Shown one piece after another: positions 18,004-27,281 of a stretch of DNA of 64,000 nucleotides. The position numbers and the translations under genes are program-made. Each line of letters starts with the position of its first letter. Position 1 is the stretch's first letter. Below the pieces are notes generated by a model. That model ran no database searches. It had not been told where the DNA came from and saw only the letters and a program-made list of their open reading frames with translations. Source of the stretch: Paracoccaceae bacterium (lineage in GTDB: Bacteria > Pseudomonadota > Alphaproteobacteria > Rhodobacterales > Rhodobacteraceae); assembly GCA_033344815.1 (NCBI GenBank), contig JAWPMR010000001.1, positions 4,326,136-4,390,135 on the forward strand, in the 5' to 3' direction.

Positions 18004-18832
18004 CCGGTGGAATCCCTCTTATTTCAGCATCTTCGTCTTCTTTATAAAAGAAAACGCCAAATCTGAAGCGATGTGCATCAGGTCCGGTCTTTAAATCCTC
18101 AGATTGGCGTGCCGCCGCGAAGGCGTTGATCCTGCGCAGCGCTTCGTGACCATGGATGCGCGCTTCTTCTTCAATGTCAGACACGGATTGGGCGCTGAGG
18201 CTGTTGTAATACACGGCGCGTTCCATGTGCGGTGAGGGCTCGGACAGCAGATTGTCCACGGCAGACTGCATATGGTCGCCCAGATTATGCCCGAAAAAAT
18301 GTAACTTCTGATCCGTATCGCCCGCTCCAATCAAACCATCCAGCACCAAAGTTACCTGATCATCGGCGACGGAAATGATTTGCTGCCGGAGCAGTTCATC
18401 AAGCACAGTGCGGGGGCGAATGTCGCGGCTGACGGAGCGCACAAGTGCCTCAAAGCTTCCCACATCCTCGCCAAATCTGGGAATGACGGCCGGGTCGTCA
18501 CCGTTCTGGTAGGCAGGCTCAGAAAGCCAGCGTCCGATGACAGAGGAGAGAATAGATATTTTCTGGCTGACCGCGTTGTCCTCGGATCGATCGCGGTTGC
18601 GAAACTCCTTTACGTCGCGGCGATGAACGCCGGTCATGACATTAACCCGGCTGTCCGTCGCTTCCGCACCCAACTGTTGCGCGGCGACATCCACATAGGT
18701 TTGTTTCACGATGCTGTAGAGTGCTGGTGCCGTCACGCCCTGAGCGATCAGGGCGCGTACCAAAGGCTTTAGAATGCGCCTCAATGAGCGGTCAAATAAG
18801 CCGGACTTGGAGAATGGATCGGGGCTTGCCAT
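17993..18832 (-). CDS. DUF6502-family cytoplasmic protein
   Basis: A 279-residue soluble protein without a signal or membrane segment. The N-terminal part (LRRILKPLVRALIAQGVTAP then ALYSIVKQTYVDVA) resembles a winged-helix DNA-binding domain of DUF6502, and GVHRRDVKEFRNRDR is a conserved block of that family. ATG 18832 is preferred over an upstream ATG at 18886, because the family begins close to it. It overlaps the DUF5666 gene and is divergent from the fasciclin gene; a regulator of that exported partner is inferred from the layout. Confidence 0.7.
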   Translation of the reverse strand: MASPDPFSKSGLFDRSLRRILKPLVRALIAQGVTAPALYSIVKQTYVDVAAQQLGAEATDSRVNVMTGVHRRDVKEFRNRDRSEDNAVSQKISILSSVIGRWLSEPAYQNGDDPAVIPRFGEDVGSFEALVRSVSRDIRPRTVLDELLRQQIISVADDQVTLVLDGLIGAGDTDQKLHFFGHNLGDHMQSAVDNLLSEPSPHMERAVYYNSLSAQSVSDIEEEARIHGHEALRRINAFAAARQSEDLKTGPDAHRFRFGVFFYKEDEDAEIRGIPPDDD

Positions 18833-18915
18833 GGGAGTAACATGATGCCCGGTGTGAAGTTTTTCCACAAAATAGTTGCCATCCACAAAGTTTGAGCCAA
18901 TTCACGGCGTACTAA

Positions 18916-18932
18916 GTGTGCAAAATGCACAC
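18916..18932. promoter_or_regulatory. Inverted repeat between DUF6502 and fasciclin genes
   Basis: Arms GTGTGC and GCACAC around AAAAT, 27 bp before the fasciclin start in the 126-bp divergent region. Candidate operator, perhaps for the neighbouring DUF6502 protein or an unlinked factor. Confidence 0.45.
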
Positions 18933-18958
18933 AAAACTATTCAAGGAGGGTCCATCCC

Positions 18959-19447
18959 ATGAAATTTCGCAGTATTCTAAAAGCTTCCGTGGTTGCAGCC
19001 ACACTCGCTGTTTCCGGTTGCGCGTCGCTGGCACCACAAGATCCCGATATCGTAGAAGTCGCCCAATCTGCAGGATCTTTTAACACGCTTGTGGCAGCCG
19101 TGAGCGCTGCGGATCTGGTGGATACACTCAAGAGCGATGGCCCCTTTACGGTTTTTGCGCCAACAGACGAAGCCTTTGCGGCGCTTCCGGCCGGTACGGT
19201 TGAAACGTTGTTGAAGCCTGAAAACAAGGACCAGTTGACGAGCATCCTGACGTATCACGTCCTACCGGGAAAGGTCATGGCGGCGGATCTTGCGGGCAAG
19301 CGGCTGAGCGTGGCGACGGTGAACGGTAAAAAGGTTCATGTCGATGGGCGCAACGGTGTGAAAGTCGAGAAGGCAAACGTGATCAGCGCAGATGTCGAAG
19401 CCTCCAATGGTGTGATCCACGTCATCGACAGCGTGCTATTGCCGTAA
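18959..19447 (+). CDS. Fasciclin-domain lipoprotein
   Basis: A 162-residue lipoprotein. A lipobox VSGC puts the lipidated Cys at residue 20 after a hydrophobic signal. One FAS1 domain follows (about residues 30-162), with H1 motif [15 protein letters not shown], the YH motif LTYHVLPGK and H2 [16 protein letters not shown]1 proteins mediate adhesion or matrix contact. The start has AAGGAGGG upstream. A large stem-loop follows the stop. Confidence 0.88.
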   Translation: MKFRSILKASVVAATLAVSGCASLAPQDPDIVEVAQSAGSFNTLVAAVSAADLVDTLKSDGPFTVFAPTDEAFAALPAGTVETLLKPENKDQLTSILTYHVLPGKVMAADLAGKRLSVATVNGKKVHVDGRNGVKVEKANVISADVEASNGVIHVIDSVLLP

Positions 19448-19491
19448 CCACGGTCGACAATACCAGCTATGATGGTGTCGTGAGTTGGGCT

Positions 19492-19547
19492 GACCTCGGG
19501 GCGGGGAATTTTCTTTCTCTGATTGGTTTCGACCCGCCCCAAAGGTC
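19492..19547. other. Long stem-loop downstream of the fasciclin gene
   Basis: Arms GACCT plus GGGGCGGG (19492-19505) pair with CCCGCCCC plus AGGTC (19533-19547), with small bulges and a 27-base loop. It starts 45 bases after the stop. No T tract follows, so it may be a 3'-end stabiliser. The remainder of 19448-19835 has an AACCGTT/AACGGTT hairpin at 19747-19769 and no gene. Confidence 0.45.
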
Positions 19548-19835
19548 AACAGGAACGCTCACATACAAAACTGGAAAGCATCACCTTGGTTCTTCTGCGT
19601 TCAGACGCAAAAGGCTTTTTGGTGCTTCCTTTTCCAGGACGCGACGTGTGATGCGTGCGCTAACAATACCCCCCGCGCATATTTTACCATTCAGTAAGTC
19701 TGTTTTCTGTTATGCTGGGCGTTATTGATGATTTTAACACAGGCGAAACCGTTCTTTGCCAAAACGGTTGCGAGAGTGTGGTTGGAAATTGAATATAGCG
19801 CGGCGATTGGGCCGCTTTGAACTGGGGGAATTTTT

Positions 19836-20426
19836 GTGAAACGTCGTGAGTTTTTGATAGGTGCAGGGTGTGGTGCGGTTTTAATTGGGGGGCACGCGGC
19901 ACAGGCGGCGGTTCCCGCGCAACTGCCTGATTACAATATGCCGGAAGAATTTTTGCCTCGTGAAGTGCGGATCAAGAATGATTTCGCGCCCTTCGAGATC
20001 CATGTGGATCCGGGACAATATGCACTTTATTGGACTTTGCCAAAAAAGAAGGCCATTCGCTATTCCGTAGGCATTGGTCGTACAGCTTTGTATGAAGCTG
20101 GCGAATTCTTTGTCGGCGCCAAGAAGGAATGGCCAAGCTGGACCCCGACGCCGGAGATGATCGAACGTGATCCGGAGAGCTATGCCCAATATAAAGACGG
20201 TCTGCCGGGCGGTCTCAACAATCCATTGGGATCTCGCGGACTGTACCTGTTTCAGCCCGGACGCGGCGACACGTTCCTGCGCGTTCATGGCACAAACGAG
20301 CCTAAAACAATCGGCCGTCGCGTGTCCAATGGCTGTGCCCGGCTCATAAATGACCAAATGATTGAACTTTATGACCGCGTACCGATGAATTCTCGTGTGG
20401 TTTTGCATCCGATTTTGCAAGCCTGA
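19836..20426 (+). CDS. L,D-transpeptidase (YkuD family)
   Basis: A 196-residue exported enzyme with a twin-arginine-like signal (KRREFLIGAG, cleavage after AAQAA). The YkuD catalytic motif is complete: HGTNEPKTIG then VSNGCARL, with His about 151 and catalytic Cys about 168. Such enzymes make 3-3 cross-links in peptidoglycan or attach proteins to it. The domain runs from about residue 45 to the end; no LysM or binding domain is present. It stands alone on the plus strand. Confidence 0.88.
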   Translation: MKRREFLIGAGCGAVLIGGHAAQAAVPAQLPDYNMPEEFLPREVRIKNDFAPFEIHVDPGQYALYWTLPKKKAIRYSVGIGRTALYEAGEFFVGAKKEWPSWTPTPEMIERDPESYAQYKDGLPGGLNNPLGSRGLYLFQPGRGDTFLRVHGTNEPKTIGRRVSNGCARLINDQMIELYDRVPMNSRVVLHPILQA

Positions 20427-20482
20427 CCCCGGCGCGGGAAAGGTCTAGAATTGCTGCGCTTATTGCGCGCCATGGTTTTTCA

Positions 20483-20525
20483 TGTTTATCACCAACGCAG
20501 CGTGCCTGCTGTAAGGTGATAAACA
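20483..20525 (+). promoter_or_regulatory. Leader hairpin before rarD
   Basis: Arms TGTTTATCACC and GGTGATAAACA match over 11 bases, and inside them GCAG pairs with CTGC around a five-base loop. The 3' arm ends 12 bases before the rarD GTG. It can be an RNA hairpin at the ribosome entry region or a DNA operator. Confidence 0.55.
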
Positions 20526-20537
20526 GAAAGACTGCCC

Positions 20538-21446
20538 GTGAAGGCGACGAATACTGACAGCCCGCGCGGGTTTGCATTTGCCATATCGGCTTATGTTTTC
20601 TGGGGATTTCTGCCCATCTACATGAAAGCAATGTCGCATCTTGCGCCAATCGAAGTATTGGCACATCGTATTCTATGGTCCGTTCCGATTGCGGCGATTG
20701 TACTGTTGATTTTGGGACGCACCGCTGACCTGCGCGCGGCGTTGCAATCGCGCAAAACCCTCGGAATGGCCTTTGTCACGGCGGCGCTCATTTCGGTGAA
20801 TTGGACCATTTATATTTGGGCGATTGTTTCGGGCAACGCGCTTGATGCGGCGCTGGGTTATTATATCAACCCGATCTTCAGCGTCTTCCTGGGGGCTGTC
20901 CTTTTGGGAGAAAAACTGAACAGGATGAAGTGGGCCGCGATCGCACTGGCGACGGCAGCCGTTATCATTCTGACCATCGAAACTGGTGAATTGCCCGTCG
21001 TTGCCGTGGCCTTGACGGTCAGCTGGGGGTTTTATGCGTATTTCAAAAAATCTTTGCCGGTTGGTCCCAATCAAGGATTTCTGCTCGAAGTCTTACTGCT
21101 TGCGCCACCGGCAATTGGGTTCATCCTCTATCAAAGCATCAAGGGTGAGGGGCATTTCCTGATGGGTACCCCCGCGGATACCTGGCTTTTGCTGGGCTGT
21201 GGCGTCGTGACGGCGGTCCCGCTTATGCTTTACGCAAACGGGGCCAAGCTGTTGCGTCTTTCTACAATCGGGATGCTGCAATATATTGCGCCCACCATGA
21301 TTTTTCTCGTGGCTGTTTTTGTCTTCGGAGAGAGTTTTGGCCCGGCACGCATGATTGCGTTCCCATTGATCTGGTTGGCGCTCTGTCTTTATTCGATCTC
21401 GCTGGTGCGTGAAGCGCGCCGCAATAAAGCCGCGGCAAGAGCATAA
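20538..21446 (+). CDS. rarD: RarD-type EamA-family transporter
   Basis: A 302-residue membrane protein with ten helices in two EamA repeats. The RarD-typical opening (GFAFAISAYVFWGFLPIYMK, then EVLAHRILWSVP) and NWTIYIWAIVSGNALDAALGYYINP are clear. Start is a GTG with a weak ribosome site, immediately after a hairpin. RarD relatives move small metabolites; the exact cargo is unknown. The gene converges on the transglycosylase gene with a 29-bp gap. Confidence 0.88.
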   Translation: MKATNTDSPRGFAFAISAYVFWGFLPIYMKAMSHLAPIEVLAHRILWSVPIAAIVLLILGRTADLRAALQSRKTLGMAFVTAALISVNWTIYIWAIVSGNALDAALGYYINPIFSVFLGAVLLGEKLNRMKWAAIALATAAVIILTIETGELPVVAVALTVSWGFYAYFKKSLPVGPNQGFLLEVLLLAPPAIGFILYQSIKGEGHFLMGTPADTWLLLGCGVVTAVPLMLYANGAKLLRLSTIGMLQYIAPTMIFLVAVFVFGESFGPARMIAFPLIWLALCLYSISLVREARRNKAAARA

Positions 21447-21475
21447 CAGATATTTCTCTGCGCCGTGAGGCCTGC

Positions 21476-22624
21476 CTATCGCAGGCGGCGTAACAGCTCC
21501 AAGGAGGGCGTACCCGTTGCGCTCAGACCCTGACTGGCCTGATATGCACGGATGGCGTCGCGGGTGTTTGGCCCGATGACGCCGTCGCTGCCTTGTGTGT
21601 CAAAACCATTGGCGCTGAGCGCTTCCTGCAATGCCTTTCGATCTGCCTTTGTCATTCCGTTTTCGTCGGGGGGAAATGTGGAAATCAAGGGGCCAGCACC
21701 ACCAATCCGATCGGCAAGATGTCCGACGCCAATGGCATAAGCATCTGAATTATTGTATCTTTTTATCACTCGGAAATTGCTTGTTACTGAAAACCGGGGC
21801 CCGCCAGGTTGTGGTTGAATAATATTGCCGGCAGGCGCGTTGTTGCCCACTTCGCCACCCCATCGCAAACCCCGTGTCCAACCATTGCGAGCGAGATAGG
21901 CCGCTGTGGAAGCAAGAGAATCGCTGGGGTCATCCGACCAGATGTCGCGCCGTCCGTCGCCTGTAAAATCGACGGCAAAGGCTTCATAAGACGTTGGAAT
22001 AAACTGGGTGTGACCCATCGCGCCTGCCCAACTGCCGACCAGGCGGTTTGCGGGCACATCGCCGCTTTGCAGGATTTTTAAGGCGGCTATCAACTGTTTC
22101 TCAAAGAAGACGCCGCGTCGGCCATCATAAGCGAGTGTCGATGTGGCCGAAACGACAGGTACATCGCCCCGGCGTTCGCCATAAAAGCTCTCCAGACCCC
22201 ATATGGCCGCAATGATTTTCGCATCCACGCCGTAAGTAGCGTCCAAAGCATCCAGCGTCGCGCCATACTTAGAATAGGCCGCTCGCCCCTTGCTGACCCG
22301 TTCGTCTGAAACCGCGATCGCGAGGTAGTCTTCGAGGCTGCGCTTGAATTCAGTTTGATTACGGTCGCGTTTGATGACACCCGGCAAGTAACCAGTGCCA
22401 TTGAAACCTGCGTTCAATGTGGCTTCGGAAATGCCTTGCGCTCCAGCGCGCGCGCGAAATGCCGAAACCCACGCATCATAGCCAGCATTCGCGACAGGCC
22501 GCAGATCGTCCGGCAGACCAGTCGTTCTGGTTGGACGGTTCGAAGTGGATGACAACCCATTACTGCAGGCTGCCAAGCTCGAAGCCAGGAGGGAAATTCC
22601 AAACCATCGTCTCGTGAATGTCAT
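21476..22624 (-). CDS. Lytic murein transglycosylase (MltB family) with peptidoglycan-binding domain
   Basis: A 382-residue lipoprotein (lipobox LAAC, Cys19 region). The MltB/SLT domain covers about residues 45-300, with the catalytic Glu in IAAIWGLESFYGE and the AGAMGHTQFIPTSY block, plus DFTGDGRRDIW. A C-terminal PG_binding_1 domain (about 320-382, LSANGFDTQGSDGVIGPNTR) binds the sugar-peptide mesh. It cleaves glycan strands to anhydro-muropeptides in the periplasm. A large hairpin covers the leader and its ribosome site. Confidence 0.9.
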   Translation of the reverse strand: MTFTRRWFGISLLASSLAACSNGLSSTSNRPTRTTGLPDDLRPVANAGYDAWVSAFRARAGAQGISEATLNAGFNGTGYLPGVIKRDRNQTEFKRSLEDYLAIAVSDERVSKGRAAYSKYGATLDALDATYGVDAKIIAAIWGLESFYGERRGDVPVVSATSTLAYDGRRGVFFEKQLIAALKILQSGDVPANRLVGSWAGAMGHTQFIPTSYEAFAVDFTGDGRRDIWSDDPSDSLASTAAYLARNGWTRGLRWGGEVGNNAPAGNIIQPQPGGPRFSVTSNFRVIKRYNNSDAYAIGVGHLADRIGGAGPLISTFPPDENGMTKADRKALQEALSANGFDTQGSDGVIGPNTRDAIRAYQASQGLSATGTPSLELLRRLR

Positions 22625-22629
22625 GTCAA

Positions 22630-22717
22630 AGCCGCCTCAATTGTTTTTTGCAACCAATAGCGTAGTAAGACGCGAGATTACAGGTTTTGTTGTTGCAAAG
22701 GGCGTTATGAGGCGGCT
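22630..22717 (-). promoter_or_regulatory. Nested inverted repeat in the transglycosylase leader
   Basis: Outer arms AGCCGCCTCA (22630-22639) and TGAGGCGGCT (22708-22717) match over ten bases; inner arms TTTGCAAC (22647-22654) and GTTGCAAA (22692-22699) match over eight. On the minus strand the 3' outer arm contains GAGG, the only purine-rich ribosome site before the ATG at 22624, so folding could block translation. The rest of 22718-22970 shows no gene. Confidence 0.55.
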
Positions 22718-22970
22718 GTTTCCTGCTGAGGGGGCACATTGGTTTGCAACGGCGAACAAGGTCGGGAAGCTGGCTTCAGTCTTTTCACCTTGGAAAAGGC
22801 ACCCGCTTTTGCAACCTGCGCGGCGCTTGATCTGTGCCAGGCGTGTCCAAACACTCTGTTTTGCAGTCCAAAAGTCTGTGCATTGCCACATTTCCCATCC
22901 ATGTTTTGAGCCAGATTTCTGGTGACGAATTTCATGGCGCGGAAATCATACGAAAGAGCGGATGCATACA

Positions 22971-23966
22971 CTATTGAACATCGCTGACCTGCACATCCGA
23001 AAATCCGCCCACAACACGACCAAGCCAATCACGTGCATCAGGCATCACCTGTTCCAGTTGCGGCAAGTCATTGACGCATATAAATTTTACTTCCGAATTT
23101 TGGGCACGTGACAGGAGCGCTCTGGTTTCTGTGACAGAGCATCCCTTGCCGTGACCGCTTTTGATATGCAGGTGATCCCTCACTTCATGCAGAATGGCCT
23201 CGTGATCCACAATGCATGCGTGGTTATGCAATCCCTGAGGCAAAAACTGGTCAAGGTTCCTGAACCGATGTTTGATATTGCGTTCAAAAGCTCTTTTGTG
23301 CTGCTCAAACAGGCGTGCCATTTTGGAACGTTTGAGCGGATGAACCACATGGGCCGCTCGAAACAAGCGAGATGCATCAAAACCCATGATATTGGCCGCG
23401 TTAATCTGCATGAAGTGGTTGAATTTCGCGGGATCTTCTTGATTTTCAGGGTTGTCGGCCAGGGCGCTGTAATCCACCCACTTCCCGCGTAATACCGGGA
23501 ATGTGTCCCTGAAAACGTCCGATGACTCCAGTGGAGATGTCAAAAACACATCGTCGTTGAAATACATGAAGCACTCGCTCAACCCCTCAATCCGCCAGAT
23601 CAGGCTCTCTATCGCCAAAGAATTGAATGTCGGCAGCGCGTCCTCAAAGCCTGCAAAAATGTCGTTGTGAAACGCAAAATGTACTTTTGCCGTCAGCGCA
23701 GCAGGCAGGCTGGCCAGATCCGGGACGGCTTCGTCTACCACGATCCAGATTTTTCGCGTCCATGGTGCATAATTATGAATGGATTGAAGGCAATAGAGGA
23801 TCTCATCATTGCAAATCCAACGATGCGGATTGACAGCGTTTTGATGCAACGGGAGTTCAACATTTGCCATATGATCGTGGCGCTTGTTGCGATGTTCTTG
23901 GGAATTTCCATTTACCCAGGTAATTACCGCGTCGATGGGCTCCAGATTTTTCTTCAATGTATTCAT
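22971..23966 (-). CDS. Stealth-family sugar-phosphate transferase
   Basis: A 331-residue cytoplasmic enzyme of the Stealth family (capsule or exopolysaccharide hexose-phosphate transferases). Conserved region 1 IDAVITWVNG (residues 11-20), region 2 from NDEILYCLQSIHNYAPWTRK to YFNDDVFL, and the later DHEAILHEVRDH block are present; the Asp pairs probably bind metal and nucleotide sugar. ATG 23966 is used because region 1 normally starts near the N-terminus. It likely adds phosphosugar units to a surface polymer, but no other polymer genes are adjacent. Confidence 0.82.
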   Translation of the reverse strand: MNTLKKNLEPIDAVITWVNGNSQEHRNKRHDHMANVELPLHQNAVNPHRWICNDEILYCLQSIHNYAPWTRKIWIVVDEAVPDLASLPAALTAKVHFAFHNDIFAGFEDALPTFNSLAIESLIWRIEGLSECFMYFNDDVFLTSPLESSDVFRDTFPVLRGKWVDYSALADNPENQEDPAKFNHFMQINAANIMGFDASRLFRAAHVVHPLKRSKMARLFEQHKRAFERNIKHRFRNLDQFLPQGLHNHACIVDHEAILHEVRDHLHIKSGHGKGCSVTETRALLSRAQNSEVKFICVNDLPQLEQVMPDARDWLGRVVGGFSDVQVSDVQ

Positions 23967-24514
23967 TCTTCTCGCAGTCTCATCTGTCGACGCTGTAACA
24001 TAGGCTGGAGCCATTGAGTTGGTAGGGCTGTTCGCAATTCATGTGCCGTGATGCGCATTCCGGTGCAGGGAGAGTTTGAGGTGCAGTTATGACACGTCAC
24101 CTGACCGCTTCTGACGGGTGTTAAGAGAGCATAGGGCAAAACACCAATTTTGTGAAAATCGCCTGCTTTTTGCGGCCGCCAAAACCGCTTCTTAGCAAGT
24201 GAGCAATCCACGTGAATGGACCGCGCTTCGCAATGCGCCGAATGAAGCCCGCCTGATACCGGATCATGGGTCCCACAGAGCGGCTTGCCTTATCCAGATG
24301 CCAATACTTTTTTTCCAAGACCCGCACCACGGCCGGGAGCATGCGCAAACCGTTTGGTATCGCGTCCGGTGAACGTTGCTCTATCCCGAAAAACGGCTAC
24401 ACTACTTCTGATTGAGCCAAGTTCTTGCGATCAACTGCACTTTGACGAACGTTGGCCCTAGAGTAATTAACTTCGAGAAATAGTCCGCTCAATTTATTAG
24501 GATCCTGGTAACAA
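23967..24514. other. Interval with a possible short remnant gene
   Basis: Minus-strand positions 24121-24396 carry one open frame of about 90 residues, with gene-like codon use but only a TTG or internal ATG as start and no recognised motif. It may be the tail of a lost gene related to the neighbouring polysaccharide gene. Otherwise the interval is the upstream region of the kinase gene. Confidence 0.3.
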
Positions 24515-27241
24515 ATGTCCAAACTAAGTGTTCCTGACACCGACAGTGTCGCCTTTCTGGACGCATTGTCTGTGCCGATTTGGGTATTTGATGTGGATCG
24601 GCATGAGATATGGTGGGCAAATGATGCGGCCCTTGAGTTTTGGAGGGCGCCAAGCCTCGCGGACCTCAAAGCGCGTGACTTCTCGACAGATAGTTCGACC
24701 GTGCGCCAGCGCCTGCGTGAGATTTTGCGCGATACAGAAACATCTCCCAAACTGAAAGACACGTGGACGCTATATCCTGCAGAAGAGCCGGTTGTAGTGA
24801 CGGTTTGTTGTCAACCCGTGCTGATTGAGCAGAGTCGGGATGCCGTATTGGTGGAACTCATTGACAAGCAGACGTCGGGTCATGACACCCGGTCGGCACG
24901 GCTGGTCGAAGCGGTTCGGTATTCCGGCGCGATGCTGAGCATGTTTTCACTTTCTGGTGAACTTCTGGTGCAGAATGCGCAAGCCTTTGAGTGTTATGGT
25001 CGTGGTGCGAAAGACGCGAATGATCTGACCAAGCGGTTGGGAAGTCGCGATATTGTGCGAAATTTGCTGGAAACCGTAGAGCGTTCCGAAGTTTTTGATG
25101 CGGAGCTGGCGGTTCAGGCGCAGGCCGGCCCCGTGACCCATCGGGTCAAAGCACGGGGCGGGCGCGATCCTGCGACAGGCGACGCGGTGGTTGTGCTGAA
25201 CGAAGACGACATTTCCGACGTCATGCGGCTCAGGTCTGAACTGTCCGAATTGAATGCTCATCTCGAAGAGCGCGTTGCAGAGCGGAGCGAGAGTCTGAGG
25301 ATCAGCGAAGAGCGGTTCTCGCTCGCCATGCAAGGGGCGAATGATGGCTTGTGGGACCGGAATCTGGAGAATGGGGAAATTTATTTCTCCCCGCGTTGGC
25401 TGGAGATGCTGGGTTATGATGCTGAAGCACCGCCGCCGGATCTCGAAACGATCCTGTCGCTTGTACACCCGGATGACCGAGAACATGTCGAAACATCCGT
25501 AATTCGACCAGAGCCTGGCGAAACCAGCGCGCCCGAAGCAGAGTTTCGCATACGCCACCAGGATGGGCACTGGGTTGATATCCTGTCGCGCGAATTTGTG
25601 GTGGTGCGAGACGGTAAAGTCGTGCGGATCGTCGGGACACACATCGACATAACAGAACGAAAACGCAGTGAGCGTTCCTTACGTCGCTTGAAAGAGATCC
25701 TGTTTGAAGGCAGCGAGGCGTTGCCTCTGGGCGTTGCGTACTACGACCAGGACTTCAAACTGGTCATGAACAATACGTTCTATGAGACCATGTTGCCTGT
25801 CAGCGCCCACCTTTTGGAACGAGGCGTCGATTTTGCCGATATTCTACGCAATTCAGCCGAATATATGGCGGGCCAGTTCGGTTATGATGATCCGGAAGCC
25901 TATGTTCAGGAACGTATCAAGTCAGCCCGTCTCAAGCCGCAAAGATGGGTGCATGAACAGTCTACCGGCCGCACCATCATTGCGTCCGAAATTCCGACGA
26001 GTGGCAATGGCGTGATTTCGATGATCGAAGATATTACCGTCGATCGCGCGCGTCAAAAGCAACTCCAGCAGGCGCAAAAGATGGAAGCGATCGGACAGCT
26101 GACGGGTGGTATTGCGCATGACTTCAACAATCTGATGGCAGTCATCATGGGTAATCTGGAACTGCTGCAAAGCGAAATCGGACTCCAGGATTTTGACGTT
26201 GAAGAGGCAAATACGCTCATTGATGCGGCGATAGATGCTGTCAAACATGGTGCCGATCTGACCAACAGCATGTTAGCCTATGCACGCAAGGCGCGTCTGG
26301 AACCTGCTATTCTGGATCTGAACCAAACGGTACGAGAAACCGAGCGCTGGATGCGGCGCACAATTGAATCAAACATCCAGATAGAAACGGTTCTTCAGGC
26401 GGGCGTGTGGCCAATCAAAGTTGATCAAAGCTCGCTTCAAAGCGCCCTGGTCAATCTGATATTGAATGCGCGCGACTCGATAGAGGGTAGCGGCAAGTTG
26501 ACGATTGAAACTGCAAACCTCCGTATCGATGAAACCTATCTTGAAAACCGATCAGAAGACATCGATCCCGGTCGCTATGTGATGGTCGCGGTCACGGATG
26601 ATGGGCATGGCATTGCGCCAGACGTGATCGATCAGATTTACGACCCTTTCTTCACAACCAAATCAGTTGGCAAAGGTACTGGTCTTGGCCTGTCCATGGT
26701 TGATGGTTTTGTCAGGCAGTCGGGCGGTACGGTGCGTGTCTATTCCGAACTTGGCGAGGGCACGAGTTTCAAGCTGTATTTCAAGGCGGTGTCACAGGAC
26801 AGAGCGACCACACAAACTCCAGCGGTAACTCCGCCAGTGCAGGGCGCCCCCCCCAAGGTGCGACCGCGTCTGCTGTTGGCCGAGGACAAACTGGAGGTCA
26901 TGGCAGTTCTGGAAAAAACGCTTGTCATGGCCGGTTATGACGTCACAACGGCAACAACCGGTGACATTGCCTATTCTGTCTTCAAAGCCGATCCCAGCTT
27001 CGATGTTGTCCTGACCGACATTGTGATGCCGGGACGCCTGCAGGGACCACAATTCGCCAGGGAATGTCGCCTGCTCAACCCGAAGACGCCTTTTATTTTC
27101 CTTTCGGGCTATGCCTCTGAAGCCACGGTGCATGGCAATGGTTTGCTCCCTGAGGACATTCGCCTGATGAAGCCGGTGTCGCGCGCAGACCTTCTGGGAG
27201 CCGTCGAAAAGTGTCTGAAACTCAATCGGGACAGTGACTAG
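24515..27241 (+). CDS. Multi-PAS hybrid histidine kinase with receiver domain
   Basis: A 908-residue cytoplasmic kinase with no membrane segments. Order: PAS 1 (about 10-110, PIWVFDVDRHEIWWAND), PAS 2 (130-235), coiled coil (240-265), PAS 3 (265-395, ending THIDITERK), PAS 4 (400-505), HisKA with His535 in GGIAHDFNNLMAV, HATPase with NLILNARDS near 647 and GTGLGLSMV, then a receiver domain (785-905) with phosphoacceptor Asp near 835 in VVLTDIVMPG. The kinase type with HDFNN is common in alphaproteobacterial hybrid kinases. The first two PAS domains match those of the GGDEF-EAL protein at 30280. Ligand and target are unknown. Confidence 0.9.
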   Translation: MSKLSVPDTDSVAFLDALSVPIWVFDVDRHEIWWANDAALEFWRAPSLADLKARDFSTDSSTVRQRLREILRDTETSPKLKDTWTLYPAEEPVVVTVCCQPVLIEQSRDAVLVELIDKQTSGHDTRSARLVEAVRYSGAMLSMFSLSGELLVQNAQAFECYGRGAKDANDLTKRLGSRDIVRNLLETVERSEVFDAELAVQAQAGPVTHRVKARGGRDPATGDAVVVLNEDDISDVMRLRSELSELNAHLEERVAERSESLRISEERFSLAMQGANDGLWDRNLENGEIYFSPRWLEMLGYDAEAPPPDLETILSLVHPDDREHVETSVIRPEPGETSAPEAEFRIRHQDGHWVDILSREFVVVRDGKVVRIVGTHIDITERKRSERSLRRLKEILFEGSEALPLGVAYYDQDFKLVMNNTFYETMLPVSAHLLERGVDFADILRNSAEYMAGQFGYDDPEAYVQERIKSARLKPQRWVHEQSTGRTIIASEIPTSGNGVISMIEDITVDRARQKQLQQAQKMEAIGQLTGGIAHDFNNLMAVIMGNLELLQSEIGLQDFDVEEANTLIDAAIDAVKHGADLTNSMLAYARKARLEPAILDLNQTVRETERWMRRTIESNIQIETVLQAGVWPIKVDQSSLQSALVNLILNARDSIEGSGKLTIETANLRIDETYLENRSEDIDPGRYVMVAVTDDGHGIAPDVIDQIYDPFFTTKSVGKGTGLGLSMVDGFVRQSGGTVRVYSELGEGTSFKLYFKAVSQDRATTQTPAVTPPVQGAPPKVRPRLLLAEDKLEVMAVLEKTLVMAGYDVTTATTGDIAYSVFKADPSFDVVLTDIVMPGRLQGPQFARECRLLNPKTPFIFLSGYASEATVHGNGLLPEDIRLMKPVSRADLLGAVEKCLKLNRDSD

Positions 27242-27281
27242 CTGTGTCCCGACATCGGTGGGAACTGGCCTTGATGGCTGA

